Assembly: GCA_003577305.1 (NCBI GenBank)
Contig: QEVL01000001.1
Location: 90,966 to 154,965, forward strand
Reading direction: 5' to 3'
From: Burkholderiales bacterium
GTDB lineage: Bacteria; Pseudomonadota; Gammaproteobacteria; Burkholderiales; Burkholderiaceae_E
Length of the DNA: 64,000 nucleotides
A program made the position numbers and the translations under genes. The notes beneath the pieces were generated by a model. It saw nothing but the letters and a program-made list of their open reading frames with translations, did no database searches and was not told the origin of the DNA. Positions within the stretch are counted from its first letter, which is position 1, and each line of letters starts with the position of its first letter. This document shows, in pieces, positions 53,599-62,475 of the stretch.

Positions 53599-54770
53599 CC
53601 TTTCGCTACCAGTTCACGCGGCAGACCGAGCCCCATCTGAGCGATCACGTTGCGCTGGATGTCGGGCGTGCCCCCTCCGACCAGGTGAAACCAGATCGAC
53701 CGCAGGTGAAACTCGATACGCCCGTGCAACGGTGCCTCGGGCCCACGAACAAGTGCAGCCGGGCCGAGGATCTCGGCGCCGAGATCGGCGAGCCTCCCGA
53801 GCAACTCCGCCGTAAGGAGTTTCACCATCGATGATTCGGCCGCCGGTACACGGCCCTGGTCGTAGAGCCAGGCGACGCGGTAACCGAGCCAACGTGCCGC
53901 GACGATTTCGGCACGCAGCTCGGCCAGCCGCCAGCGAAGCTCCCGCGCAGCGAAGAGCGCACCGGAATTGAGCAGGCGAGCCAGCTCGTCGCTCAGGCGA
54001 AGTAGCGTCCCGGTCCGTGCGATGCCGGCTCGCTCGAAGTTCAGTGTGTAGCGCGCGAGGTTTCGCCAGCCCTGGTTCGCCTCGCCGACCAGCAGCCACC
54101 CCGGAACCCGCACGCCGTCGAAGATCTCCTGGTTAACGCTCCAGCCACCGATGGTGCGGATCGGGCGAATCGTGAGTCCGGGCGATCGCAGTGGCACAAG
54201 AAACAGGCTGATGCCCTCGTGGCGGCTGTGCGTCGTCAGGTCCGAACGCGCCGCCACCAGGCCGTAATCGGCATCCTGCGCCCCGCTCGTGAAGATCTTC
54301 TCGCCTTCCAGGATCCAGTCGTCACCGTCCGGTCGTGCACGCAACCGCAGCGCGGCGGCATCCGAGCCCGCATCGGGCTCGGTCAGCATCCAGACCCCGG
54401 TCAGCTCGCCGCGCGCGATGCGCGGCAGGAAGTACTCCTTCTGGCGCTCGCTGCCGAAGGCCAGCACCGACTGGCCGACGAAGGCGACCGATGTTCGGTA
54501 GCGGGAGATCGGAGCGAATGCGTACTCGAGTTCCTCGTAGAAGATCGTCGTGTGCAGGTGGTCGAGCCCCAGGCCGCCGTAGGCGGGCGGCCAGTGCAAG
54601 CCGATCCAGCCCTGCTCGGCGAGCCTCGCATGGAAGCCAGCATGGTGTTCGGTCCCGCATTGCTCCATTTCGGCGAACAGGGCAGGCGTGACCTCGCGGC
54701 GCGCAAACGCGCGCACCTCCTCTCGGAAGCGCCGCTGCGCTTCAGTGAACGAGAATTCCATCGTCGGCAT
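53595..54770 (-). CDS. Acyl-CoA dehydrogenase family protein (subunit A)
   Basis: A 391-residue flavoprotein. Typical blocks: EEVRAFARREVTPALF, GWIGLHWPPAYGGLGLDHL, WMLTEPDAGSDAAALRLRA (FAD/substrate loop), IFTSGAQDADYGLVAARSD, and the C-terminal VGGGTPDIQRNVIAQMGLGLPR. It resembles the FadE-like subunits that often occur in pairs. The neighbouring dehydrogenase gene overlaps by 29 bases, so the two probably form a heteromeric enzyme. Confidence 0.87.
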   Translation of the reverse strand: MPTMEFSFTEAQRRFREEVRAFARREVTPALFAEMEQCGTEHHAGFHARLAEQGWIGLHWPPAYGGLGLDHLHTTIFYEELEYAFAPISRYRTSVAFVGQSVLAFGSERQKEYFLPRIARGELTGVWMLTEPDAGSDAAALRLRARPDGDDWILEGEKIFTSGAQDADYGLVAARSDLTTHSRHEGISLFLVPLRSPGLTIRPIRTIGGWSVNQEIFDGVRVPGWLLVGEANQGWRNLARYTLNFERAGIARTGTLLRLSDELARLLNSGALFAARELRWRLAELRAEIVAARWLGYRVAWLYDQGRVPAAESSMVKLLTAELLGRLADLGAEILGPAALVRGPEAPLHGRIEFHLRSIWFHLVGGGTPDIQRNVIAQMGLGLPRELVAKG

Positions 54771-55821
54771 CGTCCTCGGCGATGCGCTCGCGCAGACGTG
54801 CCGGCCCCTCGATCAGCTGCTCGAGCTGCCGGGCACGGCGAAAGTAGAGCTGGATGTCGAACTCCTCCGTGAAGCCATAGCCGCCGTGGGTCATCATGGC
54901 CGCGTAGGTTGCCTGGCGCAGCGCACGGCCGGCCACGAGCTTCGCCATGCTCGCCATGCGGCCCGATCGGTGCCCCGATGCGCACGCCCAGGCTGAGTAG
55001 CGCACGAGTGCGCTTGCCTGCTCGAGCGCCACTGCGGAATCGGCCAGCCGGTGCTGAACGGCCTGGAAACTCCCGATGGGCCGCCCAAACTGCCGGCGTT
55101 CCTTGGCGTAGGCGACCCCGATCTCGATCGCCGCCCGCGCCGCGCCCAAGGCCCAAGCCGCGGCGATGGTGTTCGCATCGTCGACGACCGTCTGCCAGTC
55201 GTGCCACGCGCCCACGATGAGCGGGGCATCGGCGCAGGCCAGGCGCGCTGCCTCGATTCGCCAGACGCGCTCCAGGCTCGTCAGCCGCCGTGCGTGCGGC
55301 AGCGGGCCGAGTTCGGAGAGCGGGACGAGTCGCCACGCGGCGCGGTCACCGCCCTCGCGCGCGACTACGAGGATCTCGTCGGCCACGTCGCACGCTTCCA
55401 CCAGATACGCCTGCCCGGCGCCATTCTCGTGTCCGACCGGATCACCGATCGCTGTAGCCGCGACGCGGCGGCCGGCGACGAGTGCGCGCATGCGTGCGCC
55501 CAAGCGCTCACCTGCACCAAACGCGAGCAGCGCGCGCGCGGCAAGCACGATGCTGCTCACCTGCAGGGTGGGAACGAGCGCACGCCCCATCTCTTCCGCG
55601 ACGAGCGCGAGATCGAGCAGCGTGCCACCGCTGCCGCCATATTCCTCCGGCATCGCTACGCCGAGATAGCCCAGGTCGCCCATGCGACGGTACACGGGCA
55701 GGAACGCGCCAAGGCCGTCGCGCTCGACATCGCGCAAGCGCGTACGCGGGAATTCATGCTCGAGGAAGCGCCGCACCGCGTCGCCGGCGATCCTCTGGGC
55801 GTCGCTGGGCTCGAAGTTCAT
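54742..55821 (-). CDS. Acyl-CoA dehydrogenase family protein (subunit B)
   Basis: A 359-residue protein of the same family but a different subtype. LGYLGVAMPEEYGGSGGTLLDLALVAEEMG is the N-terminal block; the FAD-loop region is degenerate (VGHENGAGQAYLVEACDV); the C-terminal half keeps YAKERRQFGRPIGSFQAVQH and MMTHGGYGFTEEFDIQLYFRRAR. One subunit with a weak FAD/substrate loop and one with a clear one is the pattern of heteromeric acyl-CoA dehydrogenases acting on aromatic or steroid side chains. Its start overlaps the stop of the CoA ligase gene by four bases. Confidence 0.86.
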   Translation of the reverse strand: MNFEPSDAQRIAGDAVRRFLEHEFPRTRLRDVERDGLGAFLPVYRRMGDLGYLGVAMPEEYGGSGGTLLDLALVAEEMGRALVPTLQVSSIVLAARALLAFGAGERLGARMRALVAGRRVAATAIGDPVGHENGAGQAYLVEACDVADEILVVAREGGDRAAWRLVPLSELGPLPHARRLTSLERVWRIEAARLACADAPLIVGAWHDWQTVVDDANTIAAAWALGAARAAIEIGVAYAKERRQFGRPIGSFQAVQHRLADSAVALEQASALVRYSAWACASGHRSGRMASMAKLVAGRALRQATYAAMMTHGGYGFTEEFDIQLYFRRARQLEQLIEGPARLRERIAEDDADDGILVH

Positions 55822-57941
55822 CGCGCCGGGTCCGAAAGCACCAGTCGCAAGTCGACCGCGGTGACGCCTTCGCCCAGGGCATGAACGCGAAGCGGATTGA
55901 TTTCCATGCTCGTCAGGCGCTCACCAAGGTCGCCAGCCAACTGCCCCATCGAAACGATGGCGCGCGTCAGTGCGGGCAGGTCTCGCGCAGGCGCTCCCCG
56001 GAACGCGCCCAGCAGCGGCGCCGCCTTGAGTTCGGCGAGCATGGCGCTCGCATCCGGGAAATCGACTGGCAAGAGGCGTGCACTGACGTCGCCCAGCACC
56101 TCGACCCACGTCCCCCCCAGACCGACCAGCATGACAAGCCCGAACTGCGGGTCACGGTGTACGCCCAGGCTCATTTCCAGGCCCGGTGGGGCCATGCGCA
56201 TGACGAGCATTCCCGTCCTGCGCGCGTCTGGCCGGCGCCGTTCGAGATCCGAGGCAATCGCTTGCCACGCCTCGCGAACCGCTTCGGCCGCGAGCAGCCC
56301 GAGGCGCACCCCGCCGGCGTCGGTCTTGTGCGCGATATCGGGTGATTCGACCTTCAGTACGACGGGGTAGCCGATCGCATCGGCCGCGGCCACTGCGTCG
56401 TCGACTGTCGAGACCAGCCTGCAGGGAGCCAAGGGGATTCGATACCTCGCAAGCAGGGCGCCCGCGGTTCCAGGTCCGTACAGACCGGGAGCCATTCCGG
56501 GCGCGGCCTCCGGAGCCCGCAAAGCCGTTCGTCCTGTCCGGGCCCGCCGGACGCCCTGCGCCTCGGCGCTCGCACACAGCGCGGCGACCGCGCGAAGGGC
56601 ACGGTCGGTGCCGTGAAGAAACGGTATCCCGGAGTCGCTGACGAACTCGCGCGCATACGGCGTCATGGAATAAGCGGTCTCGGCGAAGACGACGACCGGC
56701 TTGCCCGAAGCGTCATGTATTTCCTGCAGCAGCGCCGGTCGACGGTTTCGCTTCTCGTCCGGCGCGTGCTCGTGCACCAGCAGGACGTCCACCTCGGGGT
56801 CCGCGGCGAGTTCGCGACCGAGCTGCGCGTAGATGGACTGCGTTCCGGCCAGGTAGCCGCAGTCCAGGGGATTTGCGATGCGGCAATCGAGCGTCGGCGC
56901 GACGCGCTTCAGTCGCTGCTGTGTCTCCCGGGATGGACTCGCGACCGACAGGCCGCAGCTGTCCGTCTGGTCGAGCACTTCGCTGCGCAGTGCGCCCGAG
57001 AACGTCAGCACGGCAACCCGCTTCCCGCGCGGGCCGAGGCCCGAAGCGAACAGGCGCGTCGTTTCGACGAGGTCATCGAGGCTGTGGCAGCGCGCTACAC
57101 CGTAGTGCCGGCACAGCGCGTCGAAGACGCGATCCGAGCCCGCGAGCGCTCCGGTGTGGGTCAGCGTGGACTCGCGCGCGCGCTCGCTGCGTCCCACCTT
57201 CATCACGGCGACGTGCTTGCCCGCCTCCAGGGCCATCTCCAGCACGGCACGGAACTTCTCGGGTTCACGTACTCCCTCCAGAAGCAGTGCGATGGCTCGC
57301 GTTTCGCCGTCGCAGGCAAGGAAGCGCACGTAGTCGGCGACGCTCAGGTCGGCCTCGTTGCCGCAGGATACGAGATAGCTGAATCCGCCGCCACGCTCGC
57401 CGCATGTGCGCAGGAACGGATACAGGAGCGCCCCCGACTGGAACACGGCGGCGATCCCTCCGGGTTGCAACCACTCCAGCACGCGCAGCGGGTAGGTGAC
57501 GAGTTGCTCGCGTACCGAGATCGTACCCAGGCAGTTCGGACCGCAAATGCGCAGACCCGAGCGCTCTGCCAGGCGCGCGATCGCGTCCTGTCGCGCGCAT
57601 CCATCCGTGCCCGACTCGCCCCAGCCCGTCGCGTAAACGGTGGCACTTCTCGCCCCCGCGGAAGACGCCTCCTCCAGGATTCCCATGACATGCTCAGCAG
57701 GAAGCAGCACCAGCACGTGCTCCGGAACCGAAGGGGTCTGTCGCAGGCTTCGATAGCAGGGCTCGCCGCCGATTTCCCGATGCGCCGGATTGACAAGCCA
57801 GCAGGGCCCCGCGAAGCGCCCGCGGATCTGCTCGCGGAACACGGGCAACCATCGGGAATTCGGTGAGGCCCCGACGATCGCAACCGACGCGGGGCGCAAG
57901 ACCGGCGCTGGATCTCGCCAGCTGGGGACGGTACCGCTCAC
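55818..57941 (-). CDS. ADP-forming acyl-CoA synthetase (acetate-CoA ligase family, fused alpha-beta)
   Basis: A 707-residue protein with the alpha and beta parts of ADP-forming acyl-CoA synthetases in one chain. CoA-binding domain (about 15-120: PASVAIVGASPNSRW, CWLVNPAHREIGGEPCYRSL), ligase domain with the phospho-His in STLTHTGALAGSDRVF at about 255, a middle domain, and a C-terminal ATP-grasp part with VDDAVAAADAIGYPVVLKVESPDIAHKTDAGGVRLGL at about 513-549. It would activate the organic acid as its CoA thioester at the start of the pathway. The ATG at 57941 overlaps the upstream stop (ATGA). Confidence 0.9.
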   Translation of the reverse strand: MSGTVPSWRDPAPVLRPASVAIVGASPNSRWLPVFREQIRGRFAGPCWLVNPAHREIGGEPCYRSLRQTPSVPEHVLVLLPAEHVMGILEEASSAGARSATVYATGWGESGTDGCARQDAIARLAERSGLRICGPNCLGTISVREQLVTYPLRVLEWLQPGGIAAVFQSGALLYPFLRTCGERGGGFSYLVSCGNEADLSVADYVRFLACDGETRAIALLLEGVREPEKFRAVLEMALEAGKHVAVMKVGRSERARESTLTHTGALAGSDRVFDALCRHYGVARCHSLDDLVETTRLFASGLGPRGKRVAVLTFSGALRSEVLDQTDSCGLSVASPSRETQQRLKRVAPTLDCRIANPLDCGYLAGTQSIYAQLGRELAADPEVDVLLVHEHAPDEKRNRRPALLQEIHDASGKPVVVFAETAYSMTPYAREFVSDSGIPFLHGTDRALRAVAALCASAEAQGVRRARTGRTALRAPEAAPGMAPGLYGPGTAGALLARYRIPLAPCRLVSTVDDAVAAADAIGYPVVLKVESPDIAHKTDAGGVRLGLLAAEAVREAWQAIASDLERRRPDARRTGMLVMRMAPPGLEMSLGVHRDPQFGLVMLVGLGGTWVEVLGDVSARLLPVDFPDASAMLAELKAAPLLGAFRGAPARDLPALTRAIVSMGQLAGDLGERLTSMEINPLRVHALGEGVTAVDLRLVLSDPAR

Positions 57942-58750
57942 TTCTTCCAGTCGTAGGACTCGAGGCCAGGCCGGTAGCTTCGATCCTGCTTGAACTGAAG
58001 CGCTCCCTGATGCCAGGTCTTCTTAGACACGACGTCGAGTTCCGCCCATTTCGCGCTCTCGAACGCGAGCGCCTCCTCCAGTGTAAGCGTCTGATCTACG
58101 CGAAACACCTCCTTGCAGTACGCGAGCACGGTCGGGTTCTTTTTCTTCAACTCGTCGGCAAGGCCCAGCGTCGCCCTAGGGAGCTGTTCGGAAGGCACCA
58201 CGTCGTTGATGAGCCGGATTTCCGCGGCGCGACGCGCGCCAATCGGCTCCCCGGTCATGATGAGATGGAGGGCATCCCGCGGAGCGAGCAACTGGCTCAC
58301 CAGCTTGGTCACCCCCCCCGCGGGGATGATTCCCCAGTTGACCTCCGAGAGCCCGAACTTGGCGGTCTCGCTGGCGATGGCGAAGTCGCAGACGGCCAAC
58401 CAGGCGAAGGCACCGCCGAAGCACCAGCCGTTCACGGCGGCGATGGTCGGCTTCGGCAGAATGCGAAGCCGGCCGAACATCCACTCGAAGGCCGCTTTGC
58501 GGGCGGCGGTACGGCCACCGGGCTGGCCCTCCGGGTCGTAGAAGTACTCCTTGATGTCCATGCCGGCGCAAAAGCTGTCGCCTGCACCCGTGATGACGAG
58601 CACGCGGGAATCGTCCGCTTCGACTTCGGCCAGGGCGCGGCACATGTCGAAGTGCATCTGCGGATTCATCGCGTTCTTGGCCTGCGGGCGGTTCAGGGTG
58701 ATGGTCGTGACGTCGTCGGCCCGCTCGACGAGAATCGTTTCGTAGGTCAT
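57938..58750 (-). CDS. Crotonase-family hydratase, hydroxycinnamoyl-CoA hydratase/lyase-like
   Basis: A 270-residue crotonase. The layout follows p-hydroxycinnamoyl-CoA hydratase/lyase (HCHL): LVITGAGDSFCAGMDIKEYF, LPKPTIAAVNGWCFGGAF, CDFAIASETAKFGLSEVNWGI (with the catalytic Glu), LIMTGEPIGARRAAEIRLIN, and C-terminal RPGLESY. HCHL converts feruloyl- or coumaroyl-CoA to vanillin or 4-hydroxybenzaldehyde plus acetyl-CoA. From my memory of the Pseudomonas enzyme, a lyase tyrosine near residue 239 aligns here with FESAKWA, i.e. it is not conserved, so substrate or outcome may differ. Overlaps the synthetase gene by four bases. Confidence 0.85.
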   Translation of the reverse strand: MTYETILVERADDVTTITLNRPQAKNAMNPQMHFDMCRALAEVEADDSRVLVITGAGDSFCAGMDIKEYFYDPEGQPGGRTAARKAAFEWMFGRLRILPKPTIAAVNGWCFGGAFAWLAVCDFAIASETAKFGLSEVNWGIIPAGGVTKLVSQLLAPRDALHLIMTGEPIGARRAAEIRLINDVVPSEQLPRATLGLADELKKKNPTVLAYCKEVFRVDQTLTLEEALAFESAKWAELDVVSKKTWHQGALQFKQDRSYRPGLESYDWKK

Positions 58751-58770
58751 GCCTCCCTCCCGGTTGCGCG

Positions 58771-59742
58771 CTATGGCTTCTTGACGCCAAGCTTCGAGGC
58801 CATGGCAGCGGTGGCTTCGCGGTCCGTTCGCAGGAACTCCTCGAGTTTCGGGCCCTCGAGCACGTGCCCCATGTCGAGCCCGTTCTTCGCCGCCACCTCG
58901 AGGTAGGCACTCGTGCGCGCCGCATTCGCGAAGGCCTCGGACAACCGGCGCGCCACGGGTTCGGGCAGCGCATGGGGTCCATATGCATAGACCACCGCGG
59001 ACGAGCTGTACGGGTAACCCTGTTCCATGAGGGTCTGGGCGTCGGGCGCGACGTCGAAGCGCTCGGTCTCCATGGATGCCAGCACTCGCATCGCCCCGGC
59101 GCGGACATGGGGAGCCCAGCTTGCCGCCGAAAACGCACCGGCGCTCACATGCCCCCCAAGGAGCGCCGTGACCACGGGCGCGTCGCCCTGAAACGGTACG
59201 AGTGTCACATCCAGGCCTTCCTGCGCAGCCAGGAGGCGAAGGATCAGGCTGAGCTTGGTTCCTGCACCTGGCGTGCCGATCGACACATTGCCTGAACTGC
59301 GCCGCGCCGCGCCGATGAAGTCCTTCAGACTGCGCAAGGGGCTGTCGGCCTTCACGATCAGCCCGACGCGCATGCGCCCAACAGTCACCAGCGCCCGCGT
59401 GGTCTCGATCAGGTCCGCGCGCGAACCCTGGAACAAGTGCGCTGCGGTGAAAGTCGTGCTCGGCGTCAGGCCGATCGTATAGCCGTCCGGTTCGGCACTC
59501 GCCACGGCAGCCGCCGCAATCGCTCCCGATGCACCGGTGCGATTCGCGACGATGACCTGCTGGCCAAGGGTCTTGCTGGCTTCGTGGGCGAGCGCCCGGG
59601 CAAGTACGTCGGTGGTGCCGCCCGCAGCGTATCCGACGATCATGGTGATCGGCCTTGCCGGGAATTCGACCTGCGCGGCAACCCCCTGCGGGAAAATAGA
59701 AACAACGGAAAGAGCAGCGAGCCACAGCATCCGCCAGTCCAT
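58771..59742 (-). CDS. Bug-family (TctC-like) periplasmic solute receptor 1
   Basis: A 323-residue receptor with a signal peptide (about 1-24, QGVAAQ). The Bug signatures are FPARPITMIVGYAAGGTTDVLARAL at about 28-52, NRTGASGAIAAAAVA and ADSPLRSLKDFIGAAR, then GTPGAGTKLSLILRLLA. Bug receptors bind carboxylates and other small anionic compounds. No TctA/TctB membrane genes lie here, so the receptor would use a transporter encoded elsewhere or act in sensing. Upstream of the hydratase by 20 bases. Confidence 0.88.
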   Translation of the reverse strand: MDWRMLWLAALSVVSIFPQGVAAQVEFPARPITMIVGYAAGGTTDVLARALAHEASKTLGQQVIVANRTGASGAIAAAAVASAEPDGYTIGLTPSTTFTAAHLFQGSRADLIETTRALVTVGRMRVGLIVKADSPLRSLKDFIGAARRSSGNVSIGTPGAGTKLSLILRLLAAQEGLDVTLVPFQGDAPVVTALLGGHVSAGAFSAASWAPHVRAGAMRVLASMETERFDVAPDAQTLMEQGYPYSSSAVVYAYGPHALPEPVARRLSEAFANAARTSAYLEVAAKNGLDMGHVLEGPKLEEFLRTDREATAAMASKLGVKKP

Positions 59743-59786
59743 GATGACGCCTCCTCCAGTTCGGGTTCAGTGACCCGGTCTCGCAC

Positions 59787-60818
59787 CTAATGGGCCTTCA
59801 CGCCGGATTCCTTGACCACGCGTGCCCAGAGCGGGATCTCTTCACGCACCTGACGGGCGAGCGCATCGCGGCCGTCCGCAGCGGGGGAGAGCCCCATCGA
59901 TGCAAGCCGTTCGCCCGCATCGGACGACGCGACGACCTTTCGCACGGCCGCTTCAAGCCGCACCAGGACGTGTTCCGGCGTCTTCGCCGGGGCGAAGAGC
60001 CCATACCAGACAGTGACATCGAAACCCTTGAGGCCCTGCTCGTCGAGAGTGGGGACATCCTGCAGGCTCCGATCGCGCGCAGGACTCGTCACGCCGATCG
60101 CCCGGAGCCTTCCCGAGCGAATGTGCGGCAACGACGTTCCCACCACATCGAACATCGCATCGACCTGCCCTGACATCAGGTCGGCGAGCGCGGGCGCGCT
60201 CCCCTTGTATGGAACGTGCGTCATCCGGAATCCGGCCATGCTCCTGGCCATCTCTGCGGCGAGATGCAACGGCGTTCCGGTACCGGGCGAAGCGACACTG
60301 ATACCATCGGCCTGCCGGTTCGCCCAGGCGACCAGTTCCGGAACGCTGTGCACAGGCAGTGAGGGATTGACAACGGCCACGAGCGCCGACGTCGCCACGC
60401 GAGAGATCGGCGCGAAGTCCCGCTGCGGGTCGTAAGGCAGGGACGGATAGATGCTCGGATTGATCGTAATCGCACCACCTGCTCCGAGCAGCAGCGTGTA
60501 TCCGTCCGGCTGGGCGCGCGCGACCGCCTCGGTTCCAACGATTCCGCCCGCGCCCGCCTTGTTCTCCACGACGACCGGCTGCCCCAGTTCCTCGCCGAGT
60601 TTCTGCGCCACGAGCCGCGCAACCAGGTCGTTCGCGCCTCCGGGGGCATATGCAACAACGATGCGAACGGGTCGATCCGGATACTTCGGCTGCGCACCGG
60701 CAGAAAAGGCCATGGCCACCAGCCCGGCGAGAAACAGCGAACATGCCGCGCGCCTGACCCCGGCCGGCCGTTGCCGCGCCGGCATCGCCGCACAACTGGC
60801 TGCAGGGATTGCCGACAT
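59787..60818 (-). CDS. Bug-family (TctC-like) periplasmic solute receptor 2
   Basis: A 343-residue receptor and first gene of the aromatic-acid-type operon. Signatures are YPDRPVRIVVAYAPGGANDLVARLVAQKL, ENKAGAGGIVGTEAVARAQPDGYTLLLG, and SVASPGTGTPLHLAAEM. The start at 60818 (MSAIPAAS) is preferred to a GTG at 60863, because the latter would place the IclR-type operator inside the gene; a downstream ATG is also possible. The signal peptide follows a basic stretch (RRAACSLFLAGLVAMAFSAGA). Two diverged Bug receptors in one operon suggest two related ligands. Confidence 0.85.
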   Translation of the reverse strand: MSAIPAASCAAMPARQRPAGVRRAACSLFLAGLVAMAFSAGAQPKYPDRPVRIVVAYAPGGANDLVARLVAQKLGEELGQPVVVENKAGAGGIVGTEAVARAQPDGYTLLLGAGGAITINPSIYPSLPYDPQRDFAPISRVATSALVAVVNPSLPVHSVPELVAWANRQADGISVASPGTGTPLHLAAEMARSMAGFRMTHVPYKGSAPALADLMSGQVDAMFDVVGTSLPHIRSGRLRAIGVTSPARDRSLQDVPTLDEQGLKGFDVTVWYGLFAPAKTPEHVLVRLEAAVRKVVASSDAGERLASMGLSPAADGRDALARQVREEIPLWARVVKESGVKAH

Positions 60819-60856
60819 GCGAGCCTTTTCCCTTGCTCTCCGCGTTTCGGCACAAA

Positions 60857-60894
60857 GTTCCACAAGTTCTCAGGAATGGACCACTGTTCCACAA
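60857..60894. promoter_or_regulatory. IclR-type operator region: GTTCCACAA repeats and TGGACCACTGTTCCA palindrome
   Basis: GTTCCACAA occurs at 60857-60865 and again at 60886-60894, 29 bases apart in direct orientation. Between them is the 15-base inverted repeat TGGACCACTGTTCCA (60877-60891, 6 of 7 base pairs match). IclR-family regulators bind palindromes of this sort (TGGAA-N-TTCCA type). The region lies between the divergent Bug receptor and iclR starts, so it probably serves both promoters. Confidence 0.6.
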
Positions 60895-60952
60895 ACTTTA
60901 AGGTAGGATCAATCGTCGCGTCAAGAGCCGTCGCAATCATCCAGAGGAAGGA

Positions 60953-61747
60953 ATGAGAACAGCCGCAGCAGGCAAGCGCTCCGGAGAACAGGGGCACGAA
61001 GACGTCCCCAAGGGCGTAGCCGCCGTCGAGCGCGCCCTGCGCCTGCTCGAGGCGTTCGATGCGCCGACGCGCTCGATCGGACTCACGGAACTCGCCGAAC
61101 GGGTCGGGCTTCCGAAAAGCACGGTTCTGCGGCTGATCGGATCTCTGGTGGCACACGGCTTCGTCCAGGTCACTTCGGACGGGCGTCATCAACTCGGCTC
61201 CGCGGTACTTCGCCTGGCGGCCGTCTACCAGAAGACGGCTCGACCCGAGGACCTCATCCGGCCAGTGCTCGAACGACTCGCTGCGGCGAGCGGCGAGAGC
61301 GCGTCGATGAACATTCGCGAGGGCGAATTGCAGGTATGCCTCTATCGGGTCGATTCGGCCCACGCATTGCGCGACCACATCCGTGCCGGCCAGTGTTTTC
61401 CGCTGGATCGCGGATGCTCGGCCCAGGTTCTTCGGGCGGCGTCGGGCGAAGCGGGAGCGCGCTTCGACAGAGTTCGCTCGGAGATCGTCGTCGTCACGCA
61501 CGGCGAGGTGTTTTCCGGGACCTCCGGGATCGCAGTACCGGTGTTCGGACTGAACCAGGTGCTGGTGGGCGCACTCATCCTCTCGGGCCCGACCAGCCGA
61601 TTCACGCAGCAGGCGGTCGCGCAGATGAAGAGGCTGCTGGTCGAGGCCGGTGGGTCACTGACGCAGCAACTCGGCGGCAACCCGGCCGCGTTTCGGATGC
61701 ACTACCCGGGAAAGAGCGCGCGTCGTTCCGGTAAAGGGCGAAGCTGA
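60953..61747 (+). CDS. IclR-family transcriptional regulator
   Basis: A 264-residue regulator. The winged HTH is at about 20-85 (AAVERALRLLEAF, LTELAERVGLPKSTVLRLIGSLVAHGFV). The IclR effector domain is at about 90-245 (MNIREGELQVCLYRVDS, FPLDRGCSAQVLRAASG, HGEVFSGTSGIAVPVFG, GALILSGPTSRFT). It has an AGGAAGG ribosome-binding site 6 bases before the ATG. Divergence from the nine-gene operon and the palindrome between them make it the likely pathway-specific regulator. Whether it activates or represses is not evident. Confidence 0.93.
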   Translation: MRTAAAGKRSGEQGHEDVPKGVAAVERALRLLEAFDAPTRSIGLTELAERVGLPKSTVLRLIGSLVAHGFVQVTSDGRHQLGSAVLRLAAVYQKTARPEDLIRPVLERLAAASGESASMNIREGELQVCLYRVDSAHALRDHIRAGQCFPLDRGCSAQVLRAASGEAGARFDRVRSEIVVVTHGEVFSGTSGIAVPVFGLNQVLVGALILSGPTSRFTQQAVAQMKRLLVEAGGSLTQQLGGNPAAFRMHYPGKSARRSGKGRS

Positions 61748-61992
61748 CGCCCGTCGTGCCGCTGGAGACCATCCATGCGAACAACCGCGGTGCAGCCGTG
61801 CCGCCGCACGCGCACTCAGCGTGACCGCGAACGTGACGCGACGCTTCGAGGCACTTCGGTTTCCCCGCCGCGCTCGTCCGGGGCAAAGCGCCGGACTTCG
61901 CGAAGCGACCACCCCCGCTCGCTGTCGTTTGCGACATCCCGGGCGGTTCTGCCGGCGGCGGCGTCATCGTCGCCGCGATTCGCGCGGCCGCC

Positions 61993-62373
61993 TTGCGCAA
62001 TGCCGGCAGGTGGCGCATGCAACTCTCGATGCTCTCGCGTGACGACGGTGCGTGCACCGCGACTGCGACCCGCCGGTCGGTGTTCGATTTCCTGCGCAGC
62101 GAACTGCGCGAGTTAATGCCCGAGGCAACCTGGGTTGCTGCCGGAACCGGGCGTTTCCGGTGGGAGGTCAACCAGTGGTGCCTGGAAGCAGGCGGCCATT
62201 GCCGCACCGGACTGGAGGACAATGTCAAATTCGATCCGACGAGGTTGGCTGCGAGCAACGCGGAACTCGTCAGGAAGATCGCGGATGCTTGCAAGGATTA
62301 CGGTCGACATGTGGCCAGTCCTGCGGAGGTACGCCGGTTGCTCGGCCTTCCACCCGCAGCTGCGAATCACTGA
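61993..62373 (+). pseudogene. BKACE (DUF849) C-terminal fragment
   Basis: The open frame encodes the last ~95 residues of a beta-keto acid cleavage enzyme: RSVFDFLRSELRELMPEATW, EAGGHCRTGLEDN, RLAASNAELVRKIADACKDYGR and ASPAEVRRLLGLP, matching the family's end. The N-terminal ~200 residues, with the zinc site and substrate residues, are absent; the ~30 codons before RSVFDF have no similarity. BKACE enzymes transfer acetyl-CoA onto beta-keto acids. This fragment lies 245 bases after iclR and may have belonged to the adjacent catabolic locus. Confidence 0.66.
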
Positions 62374-62475
62374 TCACCACCCGTCCGATCAACCCACCTG
62401 CAGGTGCAATCCGTGTCGGCAAATCCTCTTCCGCACTCTCGCGATTCGGGGGCGGGTTTTGGGGTCGCGACATTG

